From Pseudomonas viridiflava (lineage in GTDB: Bacteria > Pseudomonadota > Gammaproteobacteria > Pseudomonadales > Pseudomonadaceae): a stretch of 38,190 nt of DNA. The DNA lies in the NCBI RefSeq assembly GCF_001642795.1, contig NZ_LKEH01000027.1, positions 42,702 to 80,891 on the forward strand. Reading direction: 5' to 3'. Position 1 is the first letter of the stretch. Each line of letters begins with the position of its first letter. The position numbers were made by a program, and so were the translations under genes. The notes under the pieces are model-generated. The model was not told where the DNA came from. It was given only the letters and a program-made list of their open reading frames with translations, and did no database searches. Below are positions 23,819 to 32,872 of this stretch, one piece after another.

Positions 23819-25708
23819 ATGCCCGAACCGATTCCTTTAAAGGACCATGAAAAAGAGACGCGACTGGTCAATCAGCGCCTGATTGCCTGCGCCATACTGG
23901 TCGCCGTACTGGCTGGCTCCCTGATCGCGCGGATGTATTTCCTGCAGGTCACCGAATTCGAATACCACTCGACCATTTCCGAAAACAACCGGGTGCACGT
24001 GTTGCCGATCCCGCCCGAGCGCGGGCTGATTTACGACCGCAATGGCGAGGTCCTGGCCGACAACCGCCCCAGCTTCAACCTGACCTTGACCCGCGAGCGC
24101 GCCGGTGACTGGCACAAGGTCATCGATGAACTGATGACCTTGCTGGAACTGCCCGATGAAGACCGCATCCTGTTCGACAAGGAACTGAAACAGGTTCGCC
24201 ATCCGTTCGAGCCTGCGACGCTGCTATACGAACTGACCGAAGAGCAGATTGCCATTCTGGCCGTCAATCAGTACCTGCTGCCGGGCGTCGATGTAGCAGC
24301 GCAGTTCGTGCGTCACTATCCGCTGGGTGACCACTTTGCTCACTCCATCGGCTACGTCGGGCGTATCAACGAGAAAGAAGCCTCGCAACTGGACAACGAG
24401 TATCGCGGCACGCAATCCATCGGCAAGACCGGGATCGAGCGGTTCTACGAGTCCGAACTGCATGGCCACGTAGGCTACGAAGAAGTCGAAACCAATGCCC
24501 AGGGCCGCGTGTTGCGCGTTCTGAAACACACTGATCCGGTACCGGGCAAGAACATCACCCTGAGTCTTGACGTGCATCTGCAGGAGGCTGCCGAGAAAGC
24601 GCTGGGTGATCGTCGTGGTTCCGTGGTGGCGCTGGACCCAGAGACGGGCGAGGTGCTGGCGATGGTCAGCAAGCCCAGTTTCGACCCCAACCTGTTTGTG
24701 ACGGGTATCAGCTTCAAGCAGTACGCCGCACTGCGGGATTCCATCGACCGGCCGCTGTTTAACCGCGTACTGCGTGGTCTGTACGCACCGGGCTCGACGG
24801 TCAAGCCGGAGGTGGCGATTGCCGGGCTGGACAGCGGCGTGGTCAATGCTTCCACCAAGGTCTTCGACCCCGGTTATTTCCAGCTGCCGGACTTCGATCA
24901 CAAGTACCGTAACTGGAACCACAGCGGCGACGGCTGGGTAGATATGGACACGGCGATCATGCGGTCCAACGACACCTATTTCTACACGCTGGCACACAAG
25001 CTGGGCATCGACCGTCTGCACGACTACATGACCATGTTCGGCATCGGCCAGAAGGTCTCGCTGGACATGTTCGAAGAGTCGGCGGGCCTGATGCCGTCTC
25101 GCGAATGGAAGCGCGCCACACGCCGTCAGGCCTGGTTCCCCGGCGAGACCGTGATTCTCGGTATCGGCCAGGGCTACATGCAGGTCACACCGTTGCAACT
25201 GGCCCAGGCAACCTCGCTGATCGCCAGCAAAGGCGTCTGGCACCGTCCGCACCTGGCGATGGACGTGGGCCATGTGGCACCGGTGGACGAGCACCCGATG
25301 CCCAACATCGTGCTGCACGACCCGCGTGAGTGGGAGCAGGTCAACGAAGGCATGCAAATGGTCATGCACGACCCGCGCGGTATTGCGCGGGATGCGGCCA
25401 AGGGTGCGCAATACCGCATTGCGGGCAAGAGCGGCACGGCGCAGGTCGTGGCGATCAAGCAGGGCGAGCGTTACAACCGCCTCAAGACCCTGGAACGCAA
25501 CCGGGACAACGCCCTGTTTGTCGGTTTCGCCCCGGCAGAGCATCCGAAAATCGTCGTCTCGGTGACCATCGAAAACGGCGAGGCGGGTGGTCGTGTGGCA
25601 GGTCCCGTAGTGCGCGAAATCCTCGACGCCTGGCTGCTGGACAACGACGGCAAGCTCAAACCGCAATACGCCGCACCGACCAAGCCTGCTGGCAACCCGC
25701 ACGCCTGA
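23819..25708 (+). CDS. mrdA: Penicillin-binding protein 2 (second, stand-alone copy)
   Basis: A 629-aa class B penicillin-binding protein of the PBP2 (elongation) type. It has one N-terminal membrane anchor (~residues 25-45), a PBP dimerisation domain with ERGLIYDRNGEVLADN, and a transpeptidase domain. Catalytic motifs are complete: Ser326 in STVK, Ser383 in SND, Lys537 in KSGT. The ATG at 23819 has GAGAAG 8 nt upstream; the in-frame start at 23786 is less likely. The usual PBP2 gene lies in a rodA/mltB-type cluster, and none of those genes is here, so this is probably a paralogue (some pseudomonads carry two). Periplasmic peptidoglycan cross-linking is the expected role; its special condition of use is unknown. 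Confidence 0.88.
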   Translation: MPEPIPLKDHEKETRLVNQRLIACAILVAVLAGSLIARMYFLQVTEFEYHSTISENNRVHVLPIPPERGLIYDRNGEVLADNRPSFNLTLTRERAGDWHKVIDELMTLLELPDEDRILFDKELKQVRHPFEPATLLYELTEEQIAILAVNQYLLPGVDVAAQFVRHYPLGDHFAHSIGYVGRINEKEASQLDNEYRGTQSIGKTGIERFYESELHGHVGYEEVETNAQGRVLRVLKHTDPVPGKNITLSLDVHLQEAAEKALGDRRGSVVALDPETGEVLAMVSKPSFDPNLFVTGISFKQYAALRDSIDRPLFNRVLRGLYAPGSTVKPEVAIAGLDSGVVNASTKVFDPGYFQLPDFDHKYRNWNHSGDGWVDMDTAIMRSNDTYFYTLAHKLGIDRLHDYMTMFGIGQKVSLDMFEESAGLMPSREWKRATRRQAWFPGETVILGIGQGYMQVTPLQLAQATSLIASKGVWHRPHLAMDVGHVAPVDEHPMPNIVLHDPREWEQVNEGMQMVMHDPRGIARDAAKGAQYRIAGKSGTAQVVAIKQGERYNRLKTLERNRDNALFVGFAPAEHPKIVVSVTIENGEAGGRVAGPVVREILDAWLLDNDGKLKPQYAAPTKPAGNPHA

Positions 25709-25726
25709 CCGTGCCTCAACTGATCG

Positions 25727-25773
25727 TGCCCATCGCTCTGCGTGGGCATGCCTCCCGTGACGCTCCGCGTCAC
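25727..25773. repeat. Two adjacent hairpins after the PBP2 gene
   Basis: The first hairpin (25727-25748) pairs TGCCCA with TGGGCA and CGC with GCG, with one bulged T and a TCT loop. The second (25757-25773) is a perfect 7-bp stem GTGACGC/GCGTCAC with loop TCC. They resemble the short intergenic palindromes common in P. syringae. No T-run follows, so they may be repeats or processing signals rather than intrinsic terminators. Confidence 0.5.
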
Positions 25774-25967
25774 AAATGTCACAGACTGCACATCCAATGA
25801 GCCTGGCACTTGGCTTCTAAGGCACTGGTGCGCCCAATCTGAACACCCCTCAGTTTCCCGGAACTGTCGAGAACGCAACAGGTCGACCACAACAGGCGTA
25901 GCAGAGCGCTGCGCAGTTTCTTCCAGTACGGAAGCTGAACCCTATTTGCCTCGACAAGGAACCCCGC

Positions 25968-27686
25968 ATGTCCAAGACCATTGCCGACCATCTCGCGCAA
26001 ACCCTCGCAGCGGCAGGTGTTTCTCACATCTGGGGCGTTTCCGGTGACAGCCTCAACGGCCTGACCGACAGCCTGGAACGCACCGATTCGATCCGCTGGA
26101 TGCACACCCGCCATGAAGAAGTCGCCGCTTTCGCCGCCGGAGCCCAGGCTGCCAGCAGCGGCAAGCTGGCGGTGTGCGCGGGCAGTTGCGGACCCGGCAA
26201 CCTGCACCTGATCAATGGCCTGTACGACTGTCATCGCAACCGCGTCCCGGTTCTTGCCATTGCTGCCCACATCCCGTCCTCGGAAATCGGCCTGGACTAT
26301 TTCCAGGAAACCCACCCGCAGGAGTTATTCAAGGAGTGCAGCCATTTCGTCGAACTGGTCAGCAATCCGGAGCAATTCCCGCGTGTGCTGGAGCGTGCGA
26401 TGCGCGCCGCGATCAGCCAGAAGGGCGTTGCGGTGGTCGTGTTGCCGGGTGACGTGGCGCTGAGCGCAGCGCCCGACGTTCAGGTCAAATGGGTTGAACC
26501 CACGCCACCGACTGTCGTTCCGGCTGAAAACGATCTGCAGGCCATGGTCGAGCTGCTCAATGACTCCAAGGCCACGACGCTGCTGTGCGGCGCTGGCTGC
26601 GCGGGTGCCCACGAACAGGTCGTTGCGCTGGCCGAAAAGCTCGGCGCGCCCATCGTGCATGCCCTGCGTGGCAAACAGCATGTCGAGTACGACAACCCGT
26701 TCGACGTCGGCATGACCGGCCTGATCGGCTTCAGCTCCGGCTACCACGCCATGCTGTCCTGCGACACGCTGGTAATACTTGGCAGCAGCTTTCCGTACCG
26801 AAACTTCTATCCCGAGAAAGCCAACGTCATCCAGATCGACCTGGACCCGACCCAGCTCGGCCGTCGCACTCCGGTAACGCTGGGGCTGACCGGCGGTGTG
26901 CGGGAAACCCTCGACGCGCTGCTGCCCAAACTCAAGCCGCACTCGGACCGCCGTTTCCTCGACAAGGCCCTCAAGCACTACGCCAAAGCCCGCGAAGAAC
27001 TGGACGAACTGGCTACGCCCACACCCGCCGACACGCCGATCCACCCGCAGTACCTCACGCGCCTGATCGACGAACAGGCCGACGCTGACGCTATCTTCAC
27101 CGTTGACGTCGGCACGCCGACACTGTGGGCGGCGCGCTACCTGCACATGAACGGCCAGCGCAGCCTGTTGGGCTCGTTCAACCACGGCTCCATGGCCAAC
27201 GCACTGCCCCAGGCGCTGGGCGCCAAGGCCGAGCACCCGGATCGTCAGGTTGTGGCGCTGTGCGGCGACGGTGGGCTGTCCATGCTGATGGGCGACCTGC
27301 TGAGCATTCGTCAATTGAACCTGCCGATCAAAATGGTCGTGTTCAACAACAGCTCACTGGGCTTCGTCGACATGGAAATGAAAGCCGCTGGCTACGTGCC
27401 CCACGGCACCGATTTCCACGAAACCAACTTCGCCGGTGTGGCGCTGGGTGCCGGTATTCTGGGCATACGCGTGCAAAGTGCCGAAGAACTGCCCGGTGCC
27501 TTGCGTAAAGCCTTCGACCATCCCGGCCCGGTGCTGATCGACGTCGTGACCGCCAAGCAGGAGCTGGGCATCCCGCCAAAAATCAAACTTGCCCAGGCCA
27601 AAGGCTTCAGCCTGTACATGATGCGCGCCGTGTTCAGCGGCCGTGGCAGCGAAGTGCTGGAACTGGCCAAAACCAACCTGCGTTAA
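25968..27686 (+). CDS. poxB: PoxB, pyruvate:ubiquinone dehydrogenase (acetate-forming)
   Basis: A 572-aa thiamine-diphosphate/FAD enzyme that decarboxylates pyruvate to acetate and CO2 and passes electrons to ubiquinone at the inner membrane. Glu50 in [14 protein letters not shown] is the conserved ThDP-activating glutamate. The ThDP/Mg motif [14 protein letters not shown] starts near residue 432 and continues to VVFNNS. The last ~30 residues ([29 protein letters not shown]) match the C-terminal membrane-binding helix of E. coli PoxB, which distinguishes it from other acetohydroxyacid-synthase-like enzymes. Its stop overlaps the end of the GFA gene by 4 nt. The upstream ~260 bases hold the two hairpins and, presumably, its promoter; I could not place a stationary-phase promoter confidently. 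Confidence 0.93.
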   Translation: MSKTIADHLAQTLAAAGVSHIWGVSGDSLNGLTDSLERTDSIRWMHTRHEEVAAFAAGAQAASSGKLAVCAGSCGPGNLHLINGLYDCHRNRVPVLAIAAHIPSSEIGLDYFQETHPQELFKECSHFVELVSNPEQFPRVLERAMRAAISQKGVAVVVLPGDVALSAAPDVQVKWVEPTPPTVVPAENDLQAMVELLNDSKATTLLCGAGCAGAHEQVVALAEKLGAPIVHALRGKQHVEYDNPFDVGMTGLIGFSSGYHAMLSCDTLVILGSSFPYRNFYPEKANVIQIDLDPTQLGRRTPVTLGLTGGVRETLDALLPKLKPHSDRRFLDKALKHYAKAREELDELATPTPADTPIHPQYLTRLIDEQADADAIFTVDVGTPTLWAARYLHMNGQRSLLGSFNHGSMANALPQALGAKAEHPDRQVVALCGDGGLSMLMGDLLSIRQLNLPIKMVVFNNSSLGFVDMEMKAAGYVPHGTDFHETNFAGVALGAGILGIRVQSAEELPGALRKAFDHPGPVLIDVVTAKQELGIPPKIKLAQAKGFSLYMMRAVFSGRGSEVLELAKTNLR

Positions 27687-28105
27687 TCACACAAGGGCAG
27701 GGGCTCGTCAGGCCGGTCGGCGGGGTGATTCACTCCGTCACTGGTCTGCACCGGTCCCAGATCGAACGGGTTTACACCCTCCAGGCAAGCGACGTTGTAG
27801 CCAAACTCATGCGGATTGGAGCGTCGCCGATGGTGCGTATAAACCCCGCACCGGCCGCAGAAATAGTGCTCGGCCGTGCGGCTGTTGAACTGATACAGCC
27901 TCAGCATCTTCTGGCCGTGGATCACGCGAATACCATCTTCCGCCACCGTCGCCACGATAGCCCCGCGCCGTCGACATAACGAACAGTCGCAGCGTCTGGG
28001 GTCTACAATGCCGTCCGGCAAATCCAGTTCCAATACGATTGCTCCGCAGTGGCAGGATGCGAGATGGGTGGGTTTGATCTCGGTCGGGCCGACTGATTTG
28101 ATCAT
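27683..28105 (-). CDS. GFA-family (CENP-V/GFA domain) protein
   Basis: A 140-aa zinc-binding protein of the GFA family (glutathione-dependent formaldehyde-activating enzyme-like). The metal-binding cysteines are visible in [14 protein letters not shown], in [13 protein letters not shown] and in [14 protein letters not shown]. The C-terminus [16 protein letters not shown] is also typical. The ATG at 28105 follows AAGGAGG at about 10 nt. Most members have no proven activity, and the formaldehyde role of the founding member is disputed, so only the family is claimed. It is convergent with poxB (4-nt tail overlap) and has no obvious functional partner nearby. Confidence 0.85.
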   Translation of the reverse strand: MIKSVGPTEIKPTHLASCHCGAIVLELDLPDGIVDPRRCDCSLCRRRGAIVATVAEDGIRVIHGQKMLRLYQFNSRTAEHYFCGRCGVYTHHRRRSNPHEFGYNVACLEGVNPFDLGPVQTSDGVNHPADRPDEPLPLCD

Positions 28106-28486
28106 TGGGGGATCCCTCCTTGTTGTTTATTGAGGTTACCCCGCGAGCATCGTTTTACTGACACCTTTGGTCAGGCAAATGACCCGTCGACGCCGATCAG
28201 GTACTGCGCCAATCATTCAGGGAATGTGATCACCTCCTTGGCGACACCGGCCCGTAGGAGCGGACTTGTCCGCGAAAAGGCCCGTAGCGCTATTCGCGGA
28301 CAAGTCCGCTCCCACGAAATCATGCTCCTCAGGAGGGCAGGTTGTTCGATAAGACGCGGACGGCGATTTGATCCTCGAGCTGCCACTCAGCACACCCATA
28401 CAATCCCCGCGCCCTACATTCGTGCCTACTGACGTCAAAGCCTCGCCTCGCAGGCACTTTGATCATCAGCCCACGGAATCCTTCTC
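28106..28486. other. Intergenic region with REP element
   Basis: About 380 bases between the divergently transcribed GFA and LysR genes. It contains one REP-type palindrome (listed separately). The rest shows no convincing small gene. The promoters of both genes must lie here, but I could not place -35/-10 pairs or a LysR T-N11-A box with confidence. Confidence 0.5.
28254..28314. repeat. Pseudomonas REP inverted pair
   Basis: Two arms, 28254-28275 and 28292-28314, are near-perfect inverted copies containing GTAGGAGCGGACTTGTCCGC and its complement. They are separated by about 16 bases. The GGAGCGGACTTGTCCGCG core is the typical repetitive extragenic palindrome of P. syringae and relatives, present in many copies per genome. 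Such pairs can be targets of REP-associated transposases or stabilise transcripts. Confidence 0.8.
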
Positions 28487-29413
28487 ATGAATCGCAACGA
28501 CCTGCGCCGCGTCGACCTCAATCTGCTGGTGATTTTTGAAGCGTTGATGTTCGAGCGCAATCTGACGCGTGTGGCGGAAAAGCTGTTTATCGGTCAGCCC
28601 GCCGTGAGTGCGGCGCTGGGGCGGTTGCGTGATCTGTTTGATGACCAGTTGCTGCTGCGCAATGGGCGGGCGATGGAGCCGACTGTGCGGGCGCTGGACA
28701 TTCTCAAGGAGATACGCCCGGCGCTGGACACCATTTCCGGGGCGGTGAGTCGGGCCAAGGAGTTCGACCCGTCGACCAGTAACGACGTGTTCCGCATCGG
28801 CCTGTCCGATGACGCGGAGTTTGGCTTGCTGCCGCCACTGTTGTCGCGTCTGCGGGAAGAGGCGCCAGGCATCATTGTGGTGATTCGTCGGGCCAATTAC
28901 CTGTTGCTGCCTGCGCTGCTAGCCTCTGGGGAGATTTCGGTCGGGGTCAGTTACACCGTCGATCTGCCGGCCAATGCCAAGCGCAAGAAGCTGCGGGACA
29001 TCGGTTGCAAGGTCATCCGGGGCGACGCGCGACCGGAGCCGTTGACGCTGGACGAGTACTGCGAGCGGCAGCACGCGATGGTGTCGTTCTCCGGCGATCT
29101 GAGCGGCAATATCGATCTGGACCTTGCTCGTGTCGGACGCGCACGCAAGGTGGTGCTGGCGGTGCCCCAGTTCAATGGGTTGCGGGCGTTGCTGGCCGGT
29201 ACTGAGTTGATCGCCACGGTGCCGGATTACGCCGCGTGTGCGCTGATCGAAGGCTGTCAGTTGCGCGCTGAAGAGCCGCCGTTTCCGATCGTGCCCGCCG
29301 AGCTGTCGATGGTGTGGAGCGGGGTGCATGACAACGACCCGGCCGAGCGCTGGTTGCGTGGGCGTATTGCCGAGTACATGGCAGGTCCGCTGGACATCAA
29401 GACGCCGCAGTAA
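28487..29413 (+). CDS. LysR-family regulator, MexT-like
   Basis: A 308-aa LysR-type regulator very similar in pattern to P. aeruginosa MexT. It starts MNRNDLRRVDLNLLVIFEALMFERNLTRVAEKLFIGQPAVSAALGRLR (helix-turn-helix, residues ~1-60). Further shared blocks are FRIGLSDDAEFGLLPPLL, VIRRANYLLLPALLASGEISVGVSYT, VLAVPQFNGLRALLAG, and DNDPAERWLRGRI near the end. MexT activates mexEF-oprN and stress genes, but no RND pump is near this gene. I therefore do not assign the symbol; it may be a local paralogue. It lies upstream of and codirectional with the three-gene ABM/amidohydrolase/YcaC unit and is its likely activator. Confidence 0.87.
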   Translation: MNRNDLRRVDLNLLVIFEALMFERNLTRVAEKLFIGQPAVSAALGRLRDLFDDQLLLRNGRAMEPTVRALDILKEIRPALDTISGAVSRAKEFDPSTSNDVFRIGLSDDAEFGLLPPLLSRLREEAPGIIVVIRRANYLLLPALLASGEISVGVSYTVDLPANAKRKKLRDIGCKVIRGDARPEPLTLDEYCERQHAMVSFSGDLSGNIDLDLARVGRARKVVLAVPQFNGLRALLAGTELIATVPDYAACALIEGCQLRAEEPPFPIVPAELSMVWSGVHDNDPAERWLRGRIAEYMAGPLDIKTPQ

Positions 29414-29548
29414 GGCAGGCAAAAACAAAGACAGCACATACGTTCAATTTCTGACGCTGGTTTGACGGCAGTATCGTCGACATCCTGAGCCGTACAGATT
29501 CGACTGGCCAGGATCCGAATTCAATTTCTGTTTCTGGAGCCTCTGGCC

Positions 29549-30175
29549 ATGTCCGAACCCATCCGTCTTGATACCGAAGCTCGTGTCGTCGGCAGTGCGG
29601 TCTTCAATGAAGTCGTCACCCTGGTGATCAAGCACCGGGTCAAGACCGGGCAGGAGAGTGCCTACGAGAGCTGGCTGCGTCGCATCGTGACCATTGCCAG
29701 CGGCAAACCCGGTCACTTGGGCGTCGATGTGATCCGTGCCAAGGAAGGCGGACTGCAGATGTTCACCAGCGTGCTGCGTTTTCATTCGACGCAGGCCATG
29801 CAGGACTGGCTCGACTCCGATGAACGGAAAAAGCTGGTGCAGGAAGCCGAGCCGATGCTTGCCGATGGCGACCAGACCCTGGTCAATCCGCATAACGAAT
29901 TCTGGTTCACCCCGACCACCGAAGAAGGCAGTCCGCCGCCGCGCTGGAAGCAGGCGTGCGTGTCGTTCATGGTCATTCTGCCGCTGACGCTGTTCGTGCC
30001 GCTGTTCTGGGGACCGATTTTTGCCCGCGTACCGTGGCTGTCCAGCTACTTCGTCAGCACTGCGCTGGTAACCATCACCATCGTGCTGCTGGTGGTGTAC
30101 CTGATGATGCCGGCCGCGACCCGCCTGATGGCGCCGTGGCTCAACGCGTCCGCGAAAAAATCACAAGGGAAGTGA
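29549..30175 (+). CDS. ABM-domain (antibiotic biosynthesis monooxygenase-like) membrane protein
   Basis: A 208-aa protein with an N-terminal ABM/dimeric alpha-beta barrel domain (VTLVIKHRVKTGQESAYESWLRRI, GKPGHLGVDVI, FTSVLRFHSTQAMQDWLDSDER; roughly residues 20-115). Two C-terminal membrane segments follow (SFMVILPLTLFVPLFWG and ALVTITIVLLVVYLMM). ABM-domain proteins are usually small cofactor-free monooxygenases; the membrane-anchored form is common in bacteria and poorly studied. GGAG lies about 10 nt before the ATG. It is 4 nt upstream of the amidohydrolase gene and about 135 nt after the LysR gene, so it is the first structural gene of the unit. Confidence 0.82.
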   Translation: MSEPIRLDTEARVVGSAVFNEVVTLVIKHRVKTGQESAYESWLRRIVTIASGKPGHLGVDVIRAKEGGLQMFTSVLRFHSTQAMQDWLDSDERKKLVQEAEPMLADGDQTLVNPHNEFWFTPTTEEGSPPPRWKQACVSFMVILPLTLFVPLFWGPIFARVPWLSSYFVSTALVTITIVLLVVYLMMPAATRLMAPWLNASAKKSQGK

Positions 30176-30179
30176 TCCG

Positions 30180-32159
30180 ATGACAGACGACAAAACCGAT
30201 CTGCAACGGCGCCGTTTCATTGCCAAAGGCTCGTTGTTGAGCGCGGCTGCGGCAATTCTTCCTTCTCTGTCTTTCTCCGGCCTCGCCGGTGCCTCTCAAT
30301 CTTCCGCCAAAGGTGTAGCGATGAATGTCGAACTGATTCTGTTCAATGGTCAATTCCATACGGTTGACCGCGAAAAACCCAAAGCCAGTGCTGTAGCGAT
30401 CAGCGGTGGCCGGTTTGTTGCGGTGGGCAGTGATGCTGAAGTCATGGCCATGCGCGGCAGTGCGACAAAGGTGATCGACCTCAAGCAGCGCACCGTGATC
30501 CCGGGCCTCAACGACTCTCACCTGCACCTGATTCGTGGCGGCCTTAACTACAACCTCGAACTGCGTTGGGAAGGCGTGCCCTCCGTGGTCGACGCGCTGC
30601 GCATGCTCAAGGACCAGGCTGATCGCACGCCGACGCCGCAATGGGTGCGTGTAGTGGGTGGCTGGAACGAATTCCAGTTCGCCGAAAAACGCATGCCGAC
30701 GCTTGAGGAACTGAACCAGGCTGCACCCGATACGCCGGTGTTCGTTCTGCATTTGTATGACCGCGCGTTGCTTAACCGCGCTGCGTTGCGCGTTGCAGGT
30801 TATACCCGCGACACGCCGAACCCGCCGGGTGGCGAGATCGTGCGTGATTCGCAAGGCAATCCGACCGGCATGCTCGTGGCCAAGCCCAACGCGATGATTC
30901 TGTATTCGACGCTGGCCAAGGGGCCGAAGCTGCCGCTGGAATATCAGGTCAACTCGACGCGGCAGTTCATGCGTGAACTCAACCGTCTGGGCCTGACCAG
31001 CGCCATCGACGCCGGTGGCGGCTTCCAGAACTACCCCGATGATTACGCCGTCATCGAGCAACTGGCGCGTGAAAAACAGCTGACAGTGCGTATTGCCTAC
31101 AACCTGTTTACCCAGAAGCCCAAGGAAGAGCTGGCCGACTTCAAGAACTGGACCAGCAGCGTGAAGTTGCATCAGGGCGATGACTTCCTGCGGCACAACG
31201 GGGCAGGGGAGATGCTGACCTTCTCGGCTGCCGACTTCGAAGACTTCCTCGAACCTCGTCCGGACCTGCCGCCTGGCATGGAAGGCGATCTGGAGCCTGT
31301 GGTGCGGCATCTGGTCGAGCATCGCTGGCCGTTCCGTCTGCACGCCACCTACGACGAGTCCATCAGCCGCATGCTGGACGTGTTCGAGAAGGTCAACCGC
31401 GACATGCCGTTCAATGGTCTGCCGTGGTTCTTCGACCACTGCGAAACCATTACGCCGAAGAACATTGAGCGTGTTCGTGCGCTGGGCGGCGGTATCGCGA
31501 TTCAGGACCGCATGGCATTCCAGGGCGAGTATTTCGTGGAGCGCTACGGCGCCAAGGCAGCCGAAATGACGCCGCCGATCAAGCGCATGCTGTCCGAGGG
31601 CGTGCCAGTCGGCGCGGGCACCGATGCCACACGAGTGTCCAGCTACAACCCGTGGACCTCGCTGTACTGGATGGTCAGCGGTCGCACCGTCGGCGGTCTG
31701 GAGCTCTACCCCGAAGGGCTGCCACGCGAGACGGCGCTGGAACTGTTTACCCATGGCAGCGCCTGGTTCTCGTCGGAACAGGGCAAGAAAGGCCAGATCA
31801 AGGTCGGGCAACTGGCCGACGTAGTGGCGCTTTCTGCGGACTACTTCAGCGTCGAGCCTGAAGCCATCAAATGGATCGAATCGGTGCTGACCGTGGTTGA
31901 CGGCAAGGTCGTATACGGCAGCGGCGATTTCGAAACCCTCGCGCCGCCAACCCTGCCAGTGCTGCCGGACTGGTCGCCGGTGGCCAAGGTTCCAGGCCAC
32001 TGGCGTCCGACTTCGCCGATGGTCGCCCAGGTGCATCAGTGCAGCGGCCCTTGCGCCGTGCACTCCCACAGCCATGAGCGCGCGCGACTTTCCAATGCGC
32101 CGGTCAGCGATTTCCAGGGTTTCTGGGGCGCTTTCGGCTGTTCCTGCTTCGCTTTCTGA
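30180..32159 (+). CDS. Tat-exported YtcJ-like amidohydrolase
   Basis: A 659-aa amidohydrolase-superfamily enzyme (YtcJ-like, Amidohydro_3). It begins with a twin-arginine signal: QRRRFIAKGSLL followed by a hydrophobic run to about residue 40, so the protein should be exported folded to the periplasm. The metal-binding motif DSHLHLI lies near residue 115; later metal/active-site blocks include RLHATYDES, FDHCETI and GAGTDATR. The end is unusual: a Cys/His-rich tail beginning CSGPC (621-625), with VHSHSHER and CSC (654-656). Family members hydrolyse amides or esters of varied N-acyl substrates; the substrate here is unknown. AAGGGAAGTG precedes the ATG. Cotranscribed with the ABM gene and YcaC-type hydrolase. 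Confidence 0.85.
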   Translation: MTDDKTDLQRRRFIAKGSLLSAAAAILPSLSFSGLAGASQSSAKGVAMNVELILFNGQFHTVDREKPKASAVAISGGRFVAVGSDAEVMAMRGSATKVIDLKQRTVIPGLNDSHLHLIRGGLNYNLELRWEGVPSVVDALRMLKDQADRTPTPQWVRVVGGWNEFQFAEKRMPTLEELNQAAPDTPVFVLHLYDRALLNRAALRVAGYTRDTPNPPGGEIVRDSQGNPTGMLVAKPNAMILYSTLAKGPKLPLEYQVNSTRQFMRELNRLGLTSAIDAGGGFQNYPDDYAVIEQLAREKQLTVRIAYNLFTQKPKEELADFKNWTSSVKLHQGDDFLRHNGAGEMLTFSAADFEDFLEPRPDLPPGMEGDLEPVVRHLVEHRWPFRLHATYDESISRMLDVFEKVNRDMPFNGLPWFFDHCETITPKNIERVRALGGGIAIQDRMAFQGEYFVERYGAKAAEMTPPIKRMLSEGVPVGAGTDATRVSSYNPWTSLYWMVSGRTVGGLELYPEGLPRETALELFTHGSAWFSSEQGKKGQIKVGQLADVVALSADYFSVEPEAIKWIESVLTVVDGKVVYGSGDFETLAPPTLPVLPDWSPVAKVPGHWRPTSPMVAQVHQCSGPCAVHSHSHERARLSNAPVSDFQGFWGAFGCSCFAF

Positions 32160-32228
32160 TCGGATTACCCAGGACGCACGGGGCCGTCGCGCCCCGTGCC
32201 ATTAGCGACAACCTTAAAGGAGTCAACC

Positions 32229-32858
32229 ATGAGCACCGCAACCCCTTACAACCGTTTGAACAAAGACGACGCCGCCGTTTTGCTGGTCGATCATCAGACC
32301 GGTCTGATCTCGCTGGTGCAGGATTTCTCGCCCAACGAATTCAAGAACAACGTACTGGCACTGGGCGATCTGGCCAAGTTCTTCGGCCTGCCGACCATCC
32401 TGACCACCAGCTTTGAATCCGGCCCGAACGGTCCGCTGGTGCCTGAGCTGAAGGAAATGTTCCCGGACGCGCCTTACATCCCGCGTCCAGGCCAGATCAA
32501 CGCCTGGGATAACGATGATTTCGTCGCAGCGGTCAAGGCGACCGGCCGCAAGCAATTGATCATTGCCGGTGTCGTGACCGACGTCTGCGTAGCGTTCCCG
32601 ACCCTGTGCGCGCTGGCCGAAGGCTTCGAAGTGTTTGTGGTGACCGATGCGTCCGGCACCTTCAACGAAACCGTTCAGAAAGCGGCCTGGGCACGCATGA
32701 GCGCGGCCGGCGCACAACTGGTCAACTGGTTCTCGGTGGCCTGCGAGCTGCAGATTGACTGGCGCAACGACATGGAAGGCCTGGCCAACCTGCTGTCCCA
32801 GCGCATCCCGAACTACCGCAACCTGATGAACAGCTACAGCGCTTTTACCGCCAAATAA
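32229..32858 (+). CDS. ycaC: YcaC-type isochorismatase-family hydrolase
   Basis: A 209-aa cysteine hydrolase closely matching E. coli YcaC: VLLVDHQTGLISLV near the N-terminus with the catalytic Asp, TTSFESGPNGPLVPEL, RPGQINAWDNDDF and the catalytic cysteine in GVVTDVCVAFPTLCA. The C-terminal half (FSVACELQIDWRNDMEGLANLL, IPNYRNLM) also matches. YcaC forms ring-shaped octamers, and its physiological substrate is unresolved, though the family cleaves amide and vinyl-ether bonds. AAAGGAG at 32216-32222 fixes the ATG at 32229. It is the last gene of the MexT-like-regulated unit and is followed by a strong terminator. Confidence 0.9.
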   Translation: MSTATPYNRLNKDDAAVLLVDHQTGLISLVQDFSPNEFKNNVLALGDLAKFFGLPTILTTSFESGPNGPLVPELKEMFPDAPYIPRPGQINAWDNDDFVAAVKATGRKQLIIAGVVTDVCVAFPTLCALAEGFEVFVVTDASGTFNETVQKAAWARMSAAGAQLVNWFSVACELQIDWRNDMEGLANLLSQRIPNYRNLMNSYSAFTAK

Positions 32859-32872
32859 CCTGCGGTTCCAGG

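Noticed and set aside
24224..25702. Long open frame on the minus strand opposite the PBP2 gene
   Set aside because: It lies wholly within a motif-complete PBP2 gene; its product is rich in His, Gln, Arg and Val with no domain, as expected of a GC-rich antisense shadow.
29414..29548. MexT box upstream of the ABM gene (ATCA-N5-GTCGAT-N4-ACYAT type)
   Set aside because: A GTCGAC core is present near 29476 but the flanking parts of the consensus do not match.
30141..32075. 644-codon minus-strand frame opposite the ABM/amidohydrolase genes
   Set aside because: Covered by clear real genes on the plus strand; no recognisable motif or ribosome-binding site.
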